Shown: positions 23,401 through 35,814, counted from the first letter of the stretch. The stretch is DNA of 64,000 nucleotides from Takakia lepidozioides (GCA_030704615.1 CM060731.1:67498756-67562755), one strand, 5' to 3'. Program-made: numbers and translations. The notes: generated by a model from the sequence alone, not told the origin.

Positions 23401-24819
23401 GAAGCAGGATCGCCCTGTCAAACAGGTTATGTCCTTGCGGAAGAGGGTAGAAGAGATTCTCAAGGATCTGAATCTAAGTCTGCAAGTCTTGACCCTGCTG
23501 GATAAATCTAACTTCGAGGCTGTAGTGTCCAAAGCCATGTCTGTTGCCAGGAAATTGTCTGATGAAAATGAAGTTAGGCAGAAAACTCCCCTGAACTTGT
23601 TTCCAGTCTGTGACATGGGGGAGGACATCATGGATGACCTCAAGGGTTTACCCACTCTTGGCACTAGACTGAGATCTAAATTTAGGGCGGGAAGCCTACC
23701 TTTGATGCAGAGAGGAAAGGGATTGATTGCAAATGCCCCGTTGTGCGGGCAACCTGAAGACAATATCTTCATTTTCTGATTCATTGTCCTGGGTTCTCTC
23801 ACCAGAGAGACACCCTCTTCAGGACCATTCAGAACATAGTTTCTGTTCACCAACTTTCAAAATCTTGAGGCTGAGCCTTAAGCCCGGGCCCTGTTGGGGT
23901 GTAATTGCTGGGCAGTTTACACACGGTATATTGATGCTTGTGTGAAGGGATTTCTAGAGGAAATCTGGAAAGCCTGAACCAATCTTGATACCCAGGTAAG
24001 TCCCAATGCGGGAGTAAGCCCCTCACAAAGTTTCTGTTCCCTCTTGTCCGGCCCAAACTCTGCGGTGTTATTGCCCAAACAAAGTCTCAATTGAGCTTAT
24101 TCTGTCTCCCCCTGGTTGTCATAAAGTGTTGGTATAAAGTATAAATGCACTAGCATGTACCTGCACATATGGCATAAGTGACAGTCAGATCATGTTGCAT
24201 TGGGCTCTTGCTGCTGTTGTATTGGATTGCAGGGGGTGCCTCTAGCAAGCATGATTAAATCAGATTATTTCTCATGTCTGCACATTGGCCGGTGGTTTGA
24301 ATAGTTCTCTCATTGTTGCTTTTAAGTTCTGCCTTGGTTGAAGTGAGTGGTGGTCTGGATGGCATCAGACCTTCTAGCCTCCATTTTGGTATCATACTCA
24401 AAATTGTGCCCTTATGAAACTGGAGAAGTCCTTGGGCTTTCATGCTTCAAGAATCTACTGTGAATGTTTCAGACTCTGTAAGATCTTTACAGGAGACGGG
24501 CAACATCTAGCTTGCATCTTGTTATGCATGGTGGATACTTTCAGTGCTTTTTGAATTGAAAAGCTTTTGTATTGTGCAGGAGAAGGGATCAGTGAGCTTT
24601 GCTGTCGACTACGAATTTGCAGCCAGAACGAAACCAACCTGGGAGTTTGTAACAAAATCAAAAGGAAATTATGTGTTTACTGGAGGGAAGGCTGTTGGGT
24701 ATAGGAACCTTTTCGGGCTGCCATGGCCGAATTTCATATCTGAAGATTCGCCCTACTTCCATGAGAGCGTTTTACACTTGCGGGCAGAGCTTACCATCAG
24801 AAAGCCAAACCACCTTTGA
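17418..24819 (+). CDS. LRB/POB1-like BTB-BACK protein, CUL3 ubiquitin-ligase adaptor
   Basis: Exons read are 17418-17610, 18472-18688, 20372-20490, 20961-21024, 21455-21734, 22147-22726 and 24580-24819. From exon 2 on, every junction is GT-AG and in phase. The exon 1 to 2 junction is one base out of phase, so a short exon or another donor is missing from this model. Exon 1 has [15 protein letters not shown] and a basic KKRRR run, as in Arabidopsis LRB1/LRB2/POB1. The BTB domain follows ([51 protein letters not shown]), then BACK ([13 protein letters not shown]), then the LRB C-terminal domain ([44 protein letters not shown]-like [15 protein letters not shown]). About 560 residues, the usual family length. 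Known relatives work in the nucleus with CUL3 to degrade phytochrome B and PIF3 in light signalling. The role here is inferred from homology. Confidence 0.92.
18689..20371 (+). other. Long intron of the LRB gene
   Basis: About 1.7 kb between the spacer and BTB exons. No coding signal was found. It holds the short insertion flanked by 16 bp direct repeats at 19948-20026. Confidence 0.6.
19948..20026 (+). repeat. 47 bp dispersed core flanked by 16 bp direct repeats
   Basis: Exact copies of CCAAGTAAAGCAAAGA at 19948-19963 and 20011-20026 bracket 47 bases that contain GCCGTAGCCTTGTGGCC. The flanks look like a retroposition-type target duplication. The same core occurs near 9470, 23173-23397 and 31205-31335. 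Confidence 0.75.
23173..23397. mobile_element. 225 bp foldback (MITE-like) element
   Basis: The two ends are inverted copies over roughly 50 bp. The left end starts GGTCTATGGCTAGAAGGCTA and the right end, reverse-complemented, starts GGTCTATGGCCACAAGGCTA. Both run into CT/GA-rich tracts. No clear target duplication was seen. The arms are the same dispersed core found singly elsewhere in this window. Confidence 0.7.
23398..23990 (+). mobile_element. Truncated LINE fragment
   Basis: This matches about 11954-12560 of the intronic LINE ([46 protein letters not shown]). It keeps only the C-terminal part and its zinc motif is altered (the CPLCGQ is now APLCGQ). It has a small internal deletion near 23705. 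It is in the same orientation as the host gene. Confidence 0.85.
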
Positions 24820-27800
24820 GTCATAGAGTTTTGTAGACGTCTTTGTATATCTTGATCAAATTCAGAATAAAACTCATTTGGTAAAATCTGATTGGATGGA
24901 CTTACTGTTGAGAAGATCTGCTGTCGAGTCAGGCTCTTTTTAGAGACGCTCCTGAACTACTGTCCTGTTCAATGTATCGTGAGGTTTCTGGTTTTGGGAG
25001 TACATCTCGCCATGGCATTTGATCAATGTCCGTATTTCACAGCAGAGTTTAAGCTTACCGATTGAGTGGGAAGCTGTGAAGTATCCATCCTATCAGAGTG
25101 TTGTCTTCCCACCTGGTCTACCCGAAAGCGCCATACGGCTGGGCCATAGCTAACACCAAAACCTCACATAGGGAGTAGGTTCGTCAATGTTGCCAGGGAA
25201 AACTAGCTGAGAGAGACATTGGGAAGTTTTGGAGCAATCGCCATCAAAGATGGCCCACGGGTGGAATTCAGAGTTGGAAAGCATCTGAATTTGGCCAACA
25301 CTCTGAGAGCAGGGCAGTGAAGTATTTACTGACTCTAAGATTGTGAAATAAGAAAACAGATGATAGGATAGTGGAGCAAATATGAACTATCTTGCGGTGT
25401 GGGATGCAAGGTGAAGGTATGATTGCATGCTTGTATGCTTGTTGGAAGCTGCAGTTCTGGGAGTTTAATGTGCTTGCTTGATATCGGTATTTGGTTGAGG
25501 CACAGGCTTCATGTGGCCCATGCGCGATCGAGTGACACTGTGGTGCTCTTAAGCTTGAGAGGGATTAGAGACAGTGGAGGCAATTTATGTTTGCCTGTAG
25601 CCATAGATCCTGGTCAAACTGGCAGGACCAAAAAGGAGTGAAAGAGGTGTGTAGTGTGATCCATTTCCCGCTCCTGAGGAAAACCATTAGGGTCCTGGCA
25701 AGCAGCACACGATCGTTGTTGGCGTCAGTGGAAAGAGCAAGACTGTCTTCCACTGATACAAGCCCAGCAGAGAGACTTTATGGAGGTAAAAGCTTAGGCT
25801 ATTTGGGCAATTTCTGGGTTTGGCACAGCCCTGTGTCTTGCTTTAGACAGTGGGTGTCTTTGTCTTGGGCCCTTTCTCGTCTACTGAAGTATTGAATCTC
25901 AACCAATCTACGCTTCCTTTTCCAAGTCCTTGCATGTGTACTCCTCTAGTCCCCCTGTCACGTAGACCACTGAGAGACGGCGAAGGACAGTCACGGTAGC
26001 TCAATGAAGTGCATCACTTGAGACAGGCTTGCAGTGACTGCATTGCCCTTCATCGACTGCATTCATGGCAAGAAGACTTCCCTGTGATGCATGCGAAGCG
26101 TACACTGTGCTCATCCCGATGATACTAAAGTATCCCATCTTTCTTACACTGCTGCTCACTTGAGCTTCTTCCCAAGCGGTTTATTTTGGCAAGCTTTGCA
26201 GGTTTTGGTCAGTGGGTTGGCAGTGAAGGATTCAGTTATGTGTCCATGTCTCGCAGCTTTTTGTGTTCCAGCTTTTTCCTCGGTGGACAGTGAGAGGCAA
26301 AATGCTTTCCATGCATAGCATGTTTGTGCTATCTGATTTGAGCTCCAGACCTCTAGCAACAGTATCTGGTTAGCACGGGGAGGTGCTAATTAAGACCCCA
26401 GCAGAATATTGACCTGGTTATTTATTAAGCACTTGTGTAGGTATTGACTCCTTTGACTGGATCTTTAGGTGGACGGGTGGACTGCCCCCAGCAATTCAAA
26501 TCTCCACATTGTGAGCTGCAGTATTCTACTTTCCAGCAATGCTTCTAATAATATACACTATAGTTCAAACGTAGCTCACACATGAGTGGCAGGTGTTGCT
26601 TAGGCATAGTTCGAAGTGTGTAGGTAGCCACAAAACCTACCACCCCACCATGAAAAGTACAGAGAGCTCAGCATATTGTGAGCTGGTGATTATGGACCCA
26701 AGCCACCGGATGCGGCATTTGGCACTTGTGAAGAAAGAATTGCAAACCATGTATTGCCCCTACTTTATGGCCGACTCCAATAATTGTAAGAAATCCCTGC
26801 AAGTAGATAATAATCACCAGGCTTACATTCAACAGGACACTGCTGTCTTATCAAAAAGTCAGTCACATAGATGCTAAAATTAGATGAGTGTTTGCATGGC
26901 TACTAACTTATTAGACTGGCATAATGTTCTCGTGATGAGTCCCAATTTACTGTTTCTTAGGTCAATTAGTGGGCGGAGAGTAATGCTAAGTTTGATTGAC
27001 TACGTAAGTTCAAAAGTTGGTTTCTAGTTTCTACGTAGATGGAGCGATCCGCAGTGTTTCAGCAGGTTCAATCTCGTCATCGTAAATAAGCGTACTGGCA
27101 AGCAAAACTTGATGGTATGGTGTCCACTGTGCAGGCCTGGCAATCTTCTCAATACGAGGGCAGGACAGTCACCAGTACAACAATCTATGTATCCACACAA
27201 TAAAGGAGCTCTGCAGTACCCCCCACTGCCCCACTAACTAGTACGCCTGCACCCCAACCGCCATCTACTGCACCCCACTTCTCGTGTGTGCGCGTGTGGG
27301 CCCTTCCTGCCCCCTGAATAGAACATGCAGGCGAAAGAAGGAGGACGAGGAGAAGGTCATGAAGCAGACAGGTGCAGAAATAGTTAAACTTTCATCAAAG
27401 AAAACAAGTATATTTGATCCACAACTTGTGAAAGCAGTGATCACTGATGTTGCCTGCACAAATGTCCGGTAGACTCAATGCAAGACGTGCTTCCGTGGGC
27501 TCGCAACCAAACCACCCACCCTGGCACCCCAACACAGTGGACACACACCAACCAAATTCCAATCCATCTTCTGTGTCCCCGATCCCCACAACTGCAATCA
27601 GCCACACCACAACCGCATATTCACATTGCAGCACAAGAGAAAAACCAGTGAGCAACTTTACATGCACTCGTCTTACTCTTACAACTCGATTTCTGCTTCT
27701 CCTTTCAGACTTTCTGTTGCTGTTTCTTCTAGAATTTTAATATCTTGTTCTCTTTCAGCATAAAATTTCTACTTGAGATTCCTCAACACGCAGCATTCTT

Positions 27801-28480
27801 TTCATTCTTTCTCCCCCGCCCCAAGCTCATTCCATTCTGCAGTACCAGCAACTGACAGAGCTCGGAGTGGTGCTGCCGTAAAGACCCACCACTCACCCCC
27901 AACCAGACGACACTCACTTCTGACCTCACTGACCGCCACTGACGGCGGCTGACGCCTCCTGCGGCAGCGGCCGGACGATGACGGACGATAACGCTCCGCT
28001 CCGTCAGCCGTCGTCCACTCCATCTGGCGATTCTATTATTATCGCCACCCCGTTGTTGGATGAGACTCATCCAGGGTCATCCGTCTGGCTAAGTGCAGGC
28101 TAAACCGACAACAAGAAACCCTAAGGGCGCCACCTCATGTGCGAGGAGGCGCAGGATTGGAGGAGGAGGGCGGGCATGGCCGAGAAGGCGGAGCAGGTGC
28201 GAGCGAATCGGCAGGCCGGGGACAGCGATGGTGGCAGCGCGGCCTGTGCTCCCATGTGAACAGCTCCATCTCTTGCGCGCATGTAAGGCCATGCAAGGCT
28301 GGCCGTGTCAGACTGCGCCAGAGGTCGGAGCGGAGCGTTGGCAGGGCCCACCGATCCACTCTTTCGCTCGCACCTTCTTCTTGGCGGTACACCAGACTTT
28401 CTCTGCCAGGTCGCGGAGCCGGTCGGAGACGCTTTCCTTGAAAGTATTGTTGTAAACCGTCACTCTGCCGCCTTCGTAGC
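24820..28480. other. Intergenic region without a recognisable gene
   Basis: About 3.7 kb with only short, motif-free frames. 27.3-27.5 kb has a Lys-rich 60-codon frame I cannot place. 27.8-28.4 kb is GC-rich with long overlapping frames on both strands, as expected from base composition alone, and may be a promoter-like CpG-rich segment. Confidence 0.4.
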
Positions 28481-28486
28481 TATCGG

Positions 28487-28690
28487 CTTTTAGGCGGCCT
28501 CGTTGAATCTGTGAGTCTCCGCCTGATGAGTATTGAACAGCTCTGACCTTGAAGTTACTCGTAACTCCTCCTCGCTCTGTTTCTTGCGCTTTTAGGCGGT
28601 CGCGTGGAATCTGTGAGAGTCTCCGCCTGACGAGTATTGAACAGCTGTGACGTTGAAGTAACTCGTCCTCGCTCTGCCGTTCTTTGTTGT
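28487..28690. repeat. Two-copy tandem duplication, period 102 bp
   Basis: Units starting CTTTTAGGCGG at 28487 and 28589 share GAATCTGTGAG, TCTCCGCCTGA and GAGTATTGAACAGCT. There are small substitutions between the copies. Confidence 0.8.
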
Positions 28691-28884
28691 GGAGTTGGAG
28701 ATCAGGCAATTGTCAGGAGGAGGTTGTCTTTTGGACTCTGCGTAAGTCTCCTGATAGCGGTGTGCAGCACTTGGCAATGTCTTGCGGCATTACCTTTTCA
28801 CGCACACTGAAAATGGTGTATGCGCAAGAATGCAGCAGTGGAAGGATTCACGACATTGTTTAGTCTAGTCGACTGCGAATGACT

Positions 28885-29125
28885 GCAGCAGCAGACAAGA
28901 CTAGAATTCGCAGCAGGCGTTGTAGCGGCCGGAGGAGGGAGCTTTCATACGTGTTTGCTCATTCGAAGCAGCAGACAAGACCAGCGTTCGCAGCAGGCAT
29001 TGTAGCGGTAGGAGGGAGCTGTCATACGTGCTTGATCATTCGCAGCAGCAGACAAGACTAGCATTCGCAGAAGGCATTGTAGCGGCCGGAGGAGGGAGCT
29101 GTCAATACGTGTTTGATGAGCACAT
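28885..29125. repeat. Three-copy minisatellite, period about 80 bp
   Basis: GCAGACAAGAC recurs at 28891, 28971 and 29048. Each unit continues with TTCGCAG(C/A)AGGC, TTGTAGCGG and GGAGGGAGCT and ends in a segment like CATACGTG(T/C)TTG. It lies about 0.4-0.65 kb upstream of the DUF868 start codon, so it may fall in that gene's promoter or leader. Confidence 0.85.
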
Positions 29126-29539
29126 TGTAAATACATTAAGTCAGTGCAGTTTACTTTTCGTGACGGCCTTCAAGTTCATTAGAAACTGTGGTGCAAGCAG
29201 CAGGAGTTGGCGAACTTTAGGTGGAATATCATCATGCCGAGCGGTTTTGGTTTCCACGCGAATTTCGTCTCACGCTGGGAAATGGTGGCATTGCGAATGT
29301 AGACGTGCTGTACGTTCCTAGATCAAGCGAGTAATGGAGAGCAGAGGCAAACGGAATATTCCTTCGAGCATTTTGAGCATCGAGTTTTCTCTGGAGTCTG
29401 GGAGAATACTAGACATGTCCGCATCAGGTTTTGTTGCTGCGCCTTGAACCACTCGAAGGAGATGATCCAGGGGCTTTTCACCAACCAGGCATAATATCTT
29501 TTTCTAGACATCAGAGAGGTGTGCTAGAGTGCGAGAAAC

Positions 29540-30433
29540 ATGCACGATGCATTGCCCTCGTGTTTTGGGGAGTATGGTGTACAGGTGGTGGATATGTCGG
29601 CGGCCAGCAAGGTTACGCAGAATATGGTGACATGTCTTTATCAAACCAAGCTTGCAGGGAGATGCCGGCCTCTGTCAGTCACCTGGTGCAAAAACCTCAT
29701 GGGGCAGGGTTTGAGTGTGAATGTCGATGTGGACCAGCACCTTTGCAAAGTTGATATGAAGCCCTGGCTTTTCTGGAAGAAGCAAGGTTCCAAGAGTCTC
29801 GACGTAGATGGGATGAAGGTTGAGGTTTATTGGGATCTTGCCTCAGCCAAGTACGCATCTGGCCCCGTACCTCAGGAGGCTTTCTATTTAGCTGTAGTAT
29901 CGGAAGGGGAGGTTGTGTTGTTGTTAGGGGACATGTGGAATGAGGCTTACAAGAAAACGAAAGCTAGGCCTCCTTCAATCGAAGCCATATTACTCTCTCG
30001 AAGTGAGCATGTCTTTGGGAAAAAATATCACACCACCAAAGCTCAATTTGGTGATGGCGGGCGTGCGCACGACATTGTGATCGAGTGTCAGCTAGGTGCC
30101 AACAGTGAGCCACGCCTGTATGTCAGAATAGATCGCCAGATTGTTGTTCAAGTGAAGCGCCTCATGTGGAAGTTCAGGGGCAATCAGACGATTCTTGTAG
30201 ATGGAAGTCCTGTGGAGGTATTCTGGGATGTTCACAACTGGCTGTTCAATCCGAGGGTAGGCCATGCAGTATTCATGTTCCAGACTTGTTTATCGGCGGA
30301 GAAGCCATGGTTGAGAGAGGTTGCGGCATGCTCCTCAGTGCTTCAATGGCCGGGCACTTACAGCTTCGAAAACAAAGAGGCTCAAAGCTCCAGTGGATTC
30401 TCGCTCCTTCTGTACGCCTGGAAAAATGAGTAG
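29540..30433 (+). CDS. DUF868 family protein, single exon
   Basis: 297 residues from an ATG with no internal stop or intron. Characteristic family blocks are seen in order: QNMVTCLYQ, TWCKNLMGQGLSV, VDMKPWLFWKKQGSK, VEVYWDLASAKY, VVLLLGDMWNEAYKK, SEHVFGKKYHTTKAQF, RLMWKFRGNQTILVDG, VEVFWDVHNWLF and AVFMFQTC. DUF868 is a plant-only family of about 300 residues with no established biochemical role. No signal peptide or membrane segment is seen. The gene stands alone, 4.7 kb after the LRB gene, with a three-copy minisatellite in its upstream DNA. Confidence 0.92.
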   Translation: MHDALPSCFGEYGVQVVDMSAASKVTQNMVTCLYQTKLAGRCRPLSVTWCKNLMGQGLSVNVDVDQHLCKVDMKPWLFWKKQGSKSLDVDGMKVEVYWDLASAKYASGPVPQEAFYLAVVSEGEVVLLLGDMWNEAYKKTKARPPSIEAILLSRSEHVFGKKYHTTKAQFGDGGRAHDIVIECQLGANSEPRLYVRIDRQIVVQVKRLMWKFRGNQTILVDGSPVEVFWDVHNWLFNPRVGHAVFMFQTCLSAEKPWLREVAACSSVLQWPGTYSFENKEAQSSSGFSLLLYAWKNE

Positions 30434-31204
30434 AGATATCCATGACGGTAGTGCACACTTACTTGTATATTGTGCTGGGGATCTCTCCCTTCGTTACATC
30501 TCTGTTGCTGTGGCCTATTGTCCTTCTAATTCTTTGGAAGCCTCTGCTGCATAAGCTGATCAATCCTTTTATAGCGGAGAGCTTTTTGTATACAAATAAG
30601 CCTCTTCTTTCAGCCTTGTAAGGGCCGCTCTAATATATCGCTCATAGGCTGGGAGGTGTTCTAATAAGATCCGAGGTGTTCTTCTCACGGAGGAACTTTC
30701 TAATTGCTGCAAGTCACATGGGATATCGAGAAATTGATCTGGTACTTCAGACAAGGAGCATACTTCAGAGATTGGAATAGGAAGTCTATGCTGCAGGAGA
30801 GCTTCACAATTTGAAGCTTTACAGTTTTGTACGAAAACTTTCTTCAATACACCAAGTTGCAACTTTCGGGTTGTCTGCTTCAAAGGGACCAAGAGTTGAA
30901 CTGCTCATTCATGGCTGTGTTTTTTGTCTGTCTAGGCCTTGTAATATGTTTTCCATTGTCTGGGGTAGCTGATTCATAGCTTGTAAGGTCCTCACCCACC
31001 ATACCAGTGACAATCAGTTCTCTGAAAAGTAAGAGGAGTCACCCTGTTTTTGTTTCACACACTGATGTCTGGTCAAACTTGGTAATTTGGAGCGAGTAAA
31101 GTGGGATAGTGTGCAAAAGAAACTGAGATTGAGTGTCTTTTGTATATTCATTCATGTTAGCTTGGGGCCTATCAGGCACCAAATGTACCTTGAAGCAGTG
31201 ATTG

Positions 31205-31335
31205 CACAGAGAATGTACTCATGCTGTTCCCTGTGAACCTTGGCTTGCAAAAGCCTTACGGCCATTGACCCACATAGAGAGGCACATAGAGAGGTACTCA
31301 TAAGACGTTTGCCGTAGCCTTGTGGCCACAGAGGG
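31205..31335 (+). repeat. Two tandem copies of the dispersed core
   Basis: A diverged copy (31208-31270, ending CCTTACGGCCATTGACCC) is followed by a closer copy (about 31295-31335, CATAAGACGTTTGCCGTAGC). They are separated by CACATAGAGAGG repeated twice. Confidence 0.6.
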
Positions 31336-34300
31336 AGGGAGGATCATTTCCCAACATGCATCCTCATAGCATTTATCATACTAGAGCATGAATGACTTGA
31401 CCTTGTGCTGCTGATCTGGAGTATTATTTGCTTTATTTGTTACATCTCTTACCAGGAGTGATTGACAGCACCATGGCTGAAGGTTGAAAGGGTCCTTGAT
31501 TGTTCATTTCCCTGAGCCCATACTTTGATTGCAGGCAGGTACTGGTCTCTCTTGATCACTTGGACAGGTATTTATGGAGCAGTGAGCTTGAAGGAAATGC
31601 AGTAATGAGACTGTCGTATGGGGACATATGGAAGTCTGTGTGGAAAGAGCATGTTATAAGTGGGATCCTCACAAAGAGAAGCCCACACTTACAAATCAAT
31701 ATTGAAGTTCCTTGGGTTCTCCCCCTAGCAGCTGTGGGAAAGGTTGGAGCAAGGAAGAGTCACTGCTGGCATCCTTTCTTGGAGAGGTGATGAAGCTGGC
31801 TGGCACGGTACCCACTTGTTGGTCTCTTAACTCCATCAGGATATGATGTTCTCAATGACAATGGAACTATAACATCAAGCAGCATTAGCCACTGGAATAT
31901 TGAACACATCCACAGGATCTCTCTCTCCAGAAAGTATGACTGAAACTCAGAAGTGTTCAAATACCTCGTCAGTTTTTTCTCCTCTTGCTAGGTGAGGAAT
32001 GCAGGATCTGGGGCATATGGCTGTTTGAGCCCAATCTGGCTCATCACTATGTTGTCCTAGAATACAATGAATCAGATTCAAATTACATTCATCAAGCAGA
32101 TCTCTCTCTCTTCTTTCATTGTTTCTTTCTTGCAGCTGCCAGGGCTGAGATTTGTTGCAGGTGAGATAAGTGGGAGCACTGCCTTCTTTGCCCAGTCCTC
32201 CTAGACTTAGAATGGGGCAATTCTAGGCAATTCAAGATGATGTTCTCTTTGGACGTCCCATAGATTTGAACTGAGTACCATGAAACACTCTGAAAGTGTG
32301 CATTTCAACAGGACATGATGCAGATGGAGTATGCTGAGCAGACAGATAGGAGGGCAGCGAATCAACTCGAACAGGGAACAGCCAGGGCTTTATACCAAGA
32401 CAGCGAGAACTACCTACTTCAGGAGATTTTCAGTGCTGTCGACCTTCACAGGATCTCCAATGTTCCAACGTTGAGAATAGTCTCACTGGTTGCTGGTTTT
32501 GTTGAAAAAAACAGATCAGGTGTAGTATTAGCTGATGAGCAGTTCAGAAAATCAAACATTGACAGATTTACCCACCACTGAAGCAGGTGTGACTTTCCAA
32601 TGTTTGCTCTGCAGTATAACATGTTCAAACTATCATTGGGGGAAGGTCACTTGATTCCATGTCTCTCCAATGCTCCCCCCCCACACCCAGCCCTGTGTAG
32701 AGGTACTTTTCTGTTACCATACATTTTCATGTGGCTCTGTGCTGTCTTGTTTTAACAGACCTGGCACTAATGGCCCAACTTTGCTTGGTATTTTACAGCA
32801 GGTTTGTGTTCACAACATGCCAAAATGTGGCCATCATGATTCCCTTGTCTTGGACATTGTCCGGTGAGCAACTGTGACCACATTCCATTTGTTTGGAACT
32901 TTCACTGTTGATATTTCACAACAAATTAGATAACGCGTTGGACTTACTCTCAAGGTTTGGGATGCAAGGGTTAAAAGAGAGAGATTGTGAAGCAAGGATT
33001 AACACAAAGAGAGATTTGAAAAATTAAAATTAAAATTGAACTGTTCTGAAGGTCCAGCGATACTATTGGGCCTACTGCTCAATGCACAGGCCTTTGAGGG
33101 CTCAATGGAAGATTTAAGGAACCCAGGATCATCTTGGTTATGCATGGCACAAACCCCCACTGGGCTGGCTGCCCAAGTGCAGACAGTTCGTGATGAAAGG
33201 ATACAAAGACAGAGTTCACATTCCAAGGATACATTCTTTTTGTTGGCAATTGAGATTTTTTGACGTCTATCATCTGTACTCCCTTTTAACTTGCACATAG
33301 ATCTCAAAAGAATAGCCTTGGAGCCCAGCTGAAAACAAAGGCAGTGGAAGCCTTAATGCTTGTGTTATTAAACCCTTCACAAGGGGCACAAGACTAGAGA
33401 CTGTCAGCTTCATCGTCTTGTTCTTTCTTTCTGACTCATCCCCCTTTTGGTTTTTGGCTCTGATTCTACTTCAGCCAGTAGGTACTCAGACTGGATCGGC
33501 TTGATTTGTTTGTTGTCACTTCATCTCCCGGCTGATTCTCTTTATCTAATGTACAGTCACCTATTTGGGTCTTTTATAAAACCTTACAGGGTTTGATGAA
33601 TGCAAGAGTAAAGAGAGAGAGAATGATTGTAATTAGTTAGAGATGCGGGGATTGACAAAGAGATTGATTGTGGTGGGGTGTCTGTGACACAGAGTCTACA
33701 GCCTGGTCTGCTCAGGTTGTGACAAGAGTTAGGGAATTTCTCACCGGTGGCCTTATATTATTTGACGCCCCTCATCAAGGAGGTGGGTTGGTGCCAGTGA
33801 GCCTGAGTGGGTCTGTCACTTTTATGTTGTTAGCCTCTAACTAGCCACCAATTGCAGTAGGTATGGTCCACTGTGGCCAGAAGATGAATGTGAGGAGGGT
33901 ATCCATAGATTGTGACCACTGCCAAGGCTGTCATCCATTAGACTGTACACCATATCCTGGACAAATCCTAGCTACAGGCTTCCCCTCCCTTTATGCCAGT
34001 CCTTCCTTGCCCTTGTTTGCTTTCTTTTGTTTCCTATTCATCCCATTCATTTCTGTTTTACTTTGTGTTTACGTGATTGTAGAATAAAACTTGCGGGCGT
34101 GCGAGCATCCCATCATGGCACATGCTTGCACATCTACTACTCTTTAGACATGATATAATTTATTTATAAATATTTTTTAGAAAGTAATTTACTACTTCCC
34201 TTAGGTCCCTAGGGCCTAGAGACGGACTGTCACAGTTTTGAGTTGCCATTGGGAAACAATAGGAATACTGTAAGAACTTAATGCATGCGTTCTACCTGAC

Positions 34301-34339
34301 GGCACTTTTGTCAGATTCTGGCAGTGCCCTTATCTAATA

Positions 34340-34560
34340 CGTGTTGGACTCGTATGTCCATATTTAATACCGGACTGGTCCTGGTATAAAGGGTCCCACC
34401 CCTTTTTCATATCAGGCTGGTAAGTATAGGTATCTACGGTATTCAGATATGAGCAACCGAGTCTGGTATGAGTAGTTGTATTTTGGGCTGTATATGAAGA
34501 TGGTATTGGTATTGGCTTTTATTAAGGTGATACTGGGGGTAAGTTTTTGGAAAAGCTGTA
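34340..34560. repeat. GGTAT-rich repeat, possible relative of the nested element
   Basis: It begins near 34339 with GTGTTGGACTCGTAT, close to the TIR of the 4399-5152 element (GTGTTGGACCGGTAT). The interior has the same CTGGTAT/GGTATTGG flavour. The far end was not identified, so kinship is tentative. Confidence 0.4.
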
Positions 34561-34569
34561 GAATGCAGC

Positions 34570-34650
34570 AGGTAGAGTGGTGGTAGAGAGTGACATATAT
34601 TAAGCATCTGGTTCAATGTTCAAATCCTACTAAGTGATATTGTGATAGTG
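34570..34650 (+). repeat. tRNA-like SINE head
   Basis: GGTAGAGTGGTGGTAGAG is followed by TTCAATGTTCAAATCC, resembling A and B boxes. No clover-leaf pairing was confirmed. Confidence 0.3.
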
Positions 34651-34806
34651 TGTGTCAATAACAAATATATATTTTGTCTGAGGAGGGTCTGCCAGCCCGG
34701 TTGAAGGTTAGAGTTAGTTCGCCTGGAGTATGTTGCCGGTCCGCTCGCCAATCACCAGTCCGTGCCAGTCCTATGGAAGGTTCGAGTGCTAGAGGAGTCA
34801 GTCTCT

Positions 34807-34857
34807 TGGAGGGTATGAAAAACCAGCAGTTGGAGGGTATGAAAAACCAGCAGTTAG
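34807..34857 (+). repeat. 24 bp in-phase direct duplication
   Basis: TTGGAGGGTATGAAAAACCA occurs at about 34807 and 34831, duplicating the codons LEGMKNQQ in a short frame of unknown meaning. Confidence 0.6.
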
Positions 34858-35814
34858 AAAACATTCAGAATCCGAACCCCACCCGGGGAATAGGCGGTGG
34901 GTTTATCCACTCACCCTATGGGCCATACTGGCGGGGCCCATAGGTGCTTTGAGGAAGCTACTATTAAAAAATGAGAGGCTTTTGCAAAGATTACAAACAT
35001 TTTCATGCTCACAAAAATGGTTATAAGATTCTAGTTCTTATTTAAAAAATCATAAAATTAGAGATCCAGGATATAAGCAATATAGTTAGGAACATGATTG
35101 AACGGTCAAGTTGTGTAGATCTTAGCATAGTCTTAGGTAACAAATATAAGGGTGGTCAGGGAAGTTACTTTTTACGGCAAGGACGAGTTTAAGGCAAGCG
35201 TGTGAGGTGGAGGCTCTTACGAACTACCAATCAAATCTCATCCCCCATTAGGAAGGTGGAGAGCGCTTCACACCTCCTGTTCCCTCCTCAGGCTCCCCAC
35301 CTTAGGACCATGTTCCTATACATTCTCCAATTTTGTTCCCCTATTCCCGTCCCTCGATCCCTGCTGCCCATAGTGGGATAGGGGAGTGAGGAGGGGAGCG
35401 GAGACCGGGAACAGGGGAGCAGTGTTTTTTTTTCTGGCAAATAATCGCCAGATTCCGACCTGGAAAATGGGTCAGCTACTTTTACTAAGGAATTCTAGGA
35501 TCAAAAATCAAGAAAATCGCCAGAAAGCGCCAAAGGATAAATACCGGGAGCCAGATTTCTCCTACGTGGACCTGTTAAAATATAACACCTGTAATATAGC
35601 CTCTTTTCCAGCTATGTCACCTCGTTATTCTCGCCACATGGGCGTTGGGTAGAATCTACATGTCGCCCTCCCTGCGATTTTGGAAAAGTGAAAAAAAAAA
35701 CAATGCAGGAGAGCAAACCACGTTCCATAGGACCAGGAGGGGAGCAAGGACCAGGGACAGGGGTAGGGGAGCGGACAGTAATTAATCGCACATGCAGCCA
35801 ATCACTCAATGTGC

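Larger units (their letters stand above)
22727..24579 (+). other. Last intron of the LRB gene, loaded with mobile DNA
   Basis: A 1.85 kb intron between the GMQ codons (donor GTCAGT) and the final exon (acceptor TTGTGCAG). It holds the 225 bp foldback element and the truncated LINE piece. The remainder (22.73-23.17 and 24.0-24.58 kb) shows no structure. Confidence 0.7.

Noticed and set aside
23281-23853. 190-codon minus-strand frame
   Set aside because: It is the complement of the LINE fragment plus the foldback element; the plus-strand frame carries the recognisable protein.
28093-28455. Long overlapping open frames on both strands at 28.1-28.45 kb
   Set aside because: The stretch is GC-rich and frames are open in several phases at once. 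No motif or splice logic favours one, so this is a composition effect.
30569-30892. 107-codon minus frame after the DUF868 gene
   Set aside because: It falls where the DUF868 3' untranslated region should be, and no family signature was seen.
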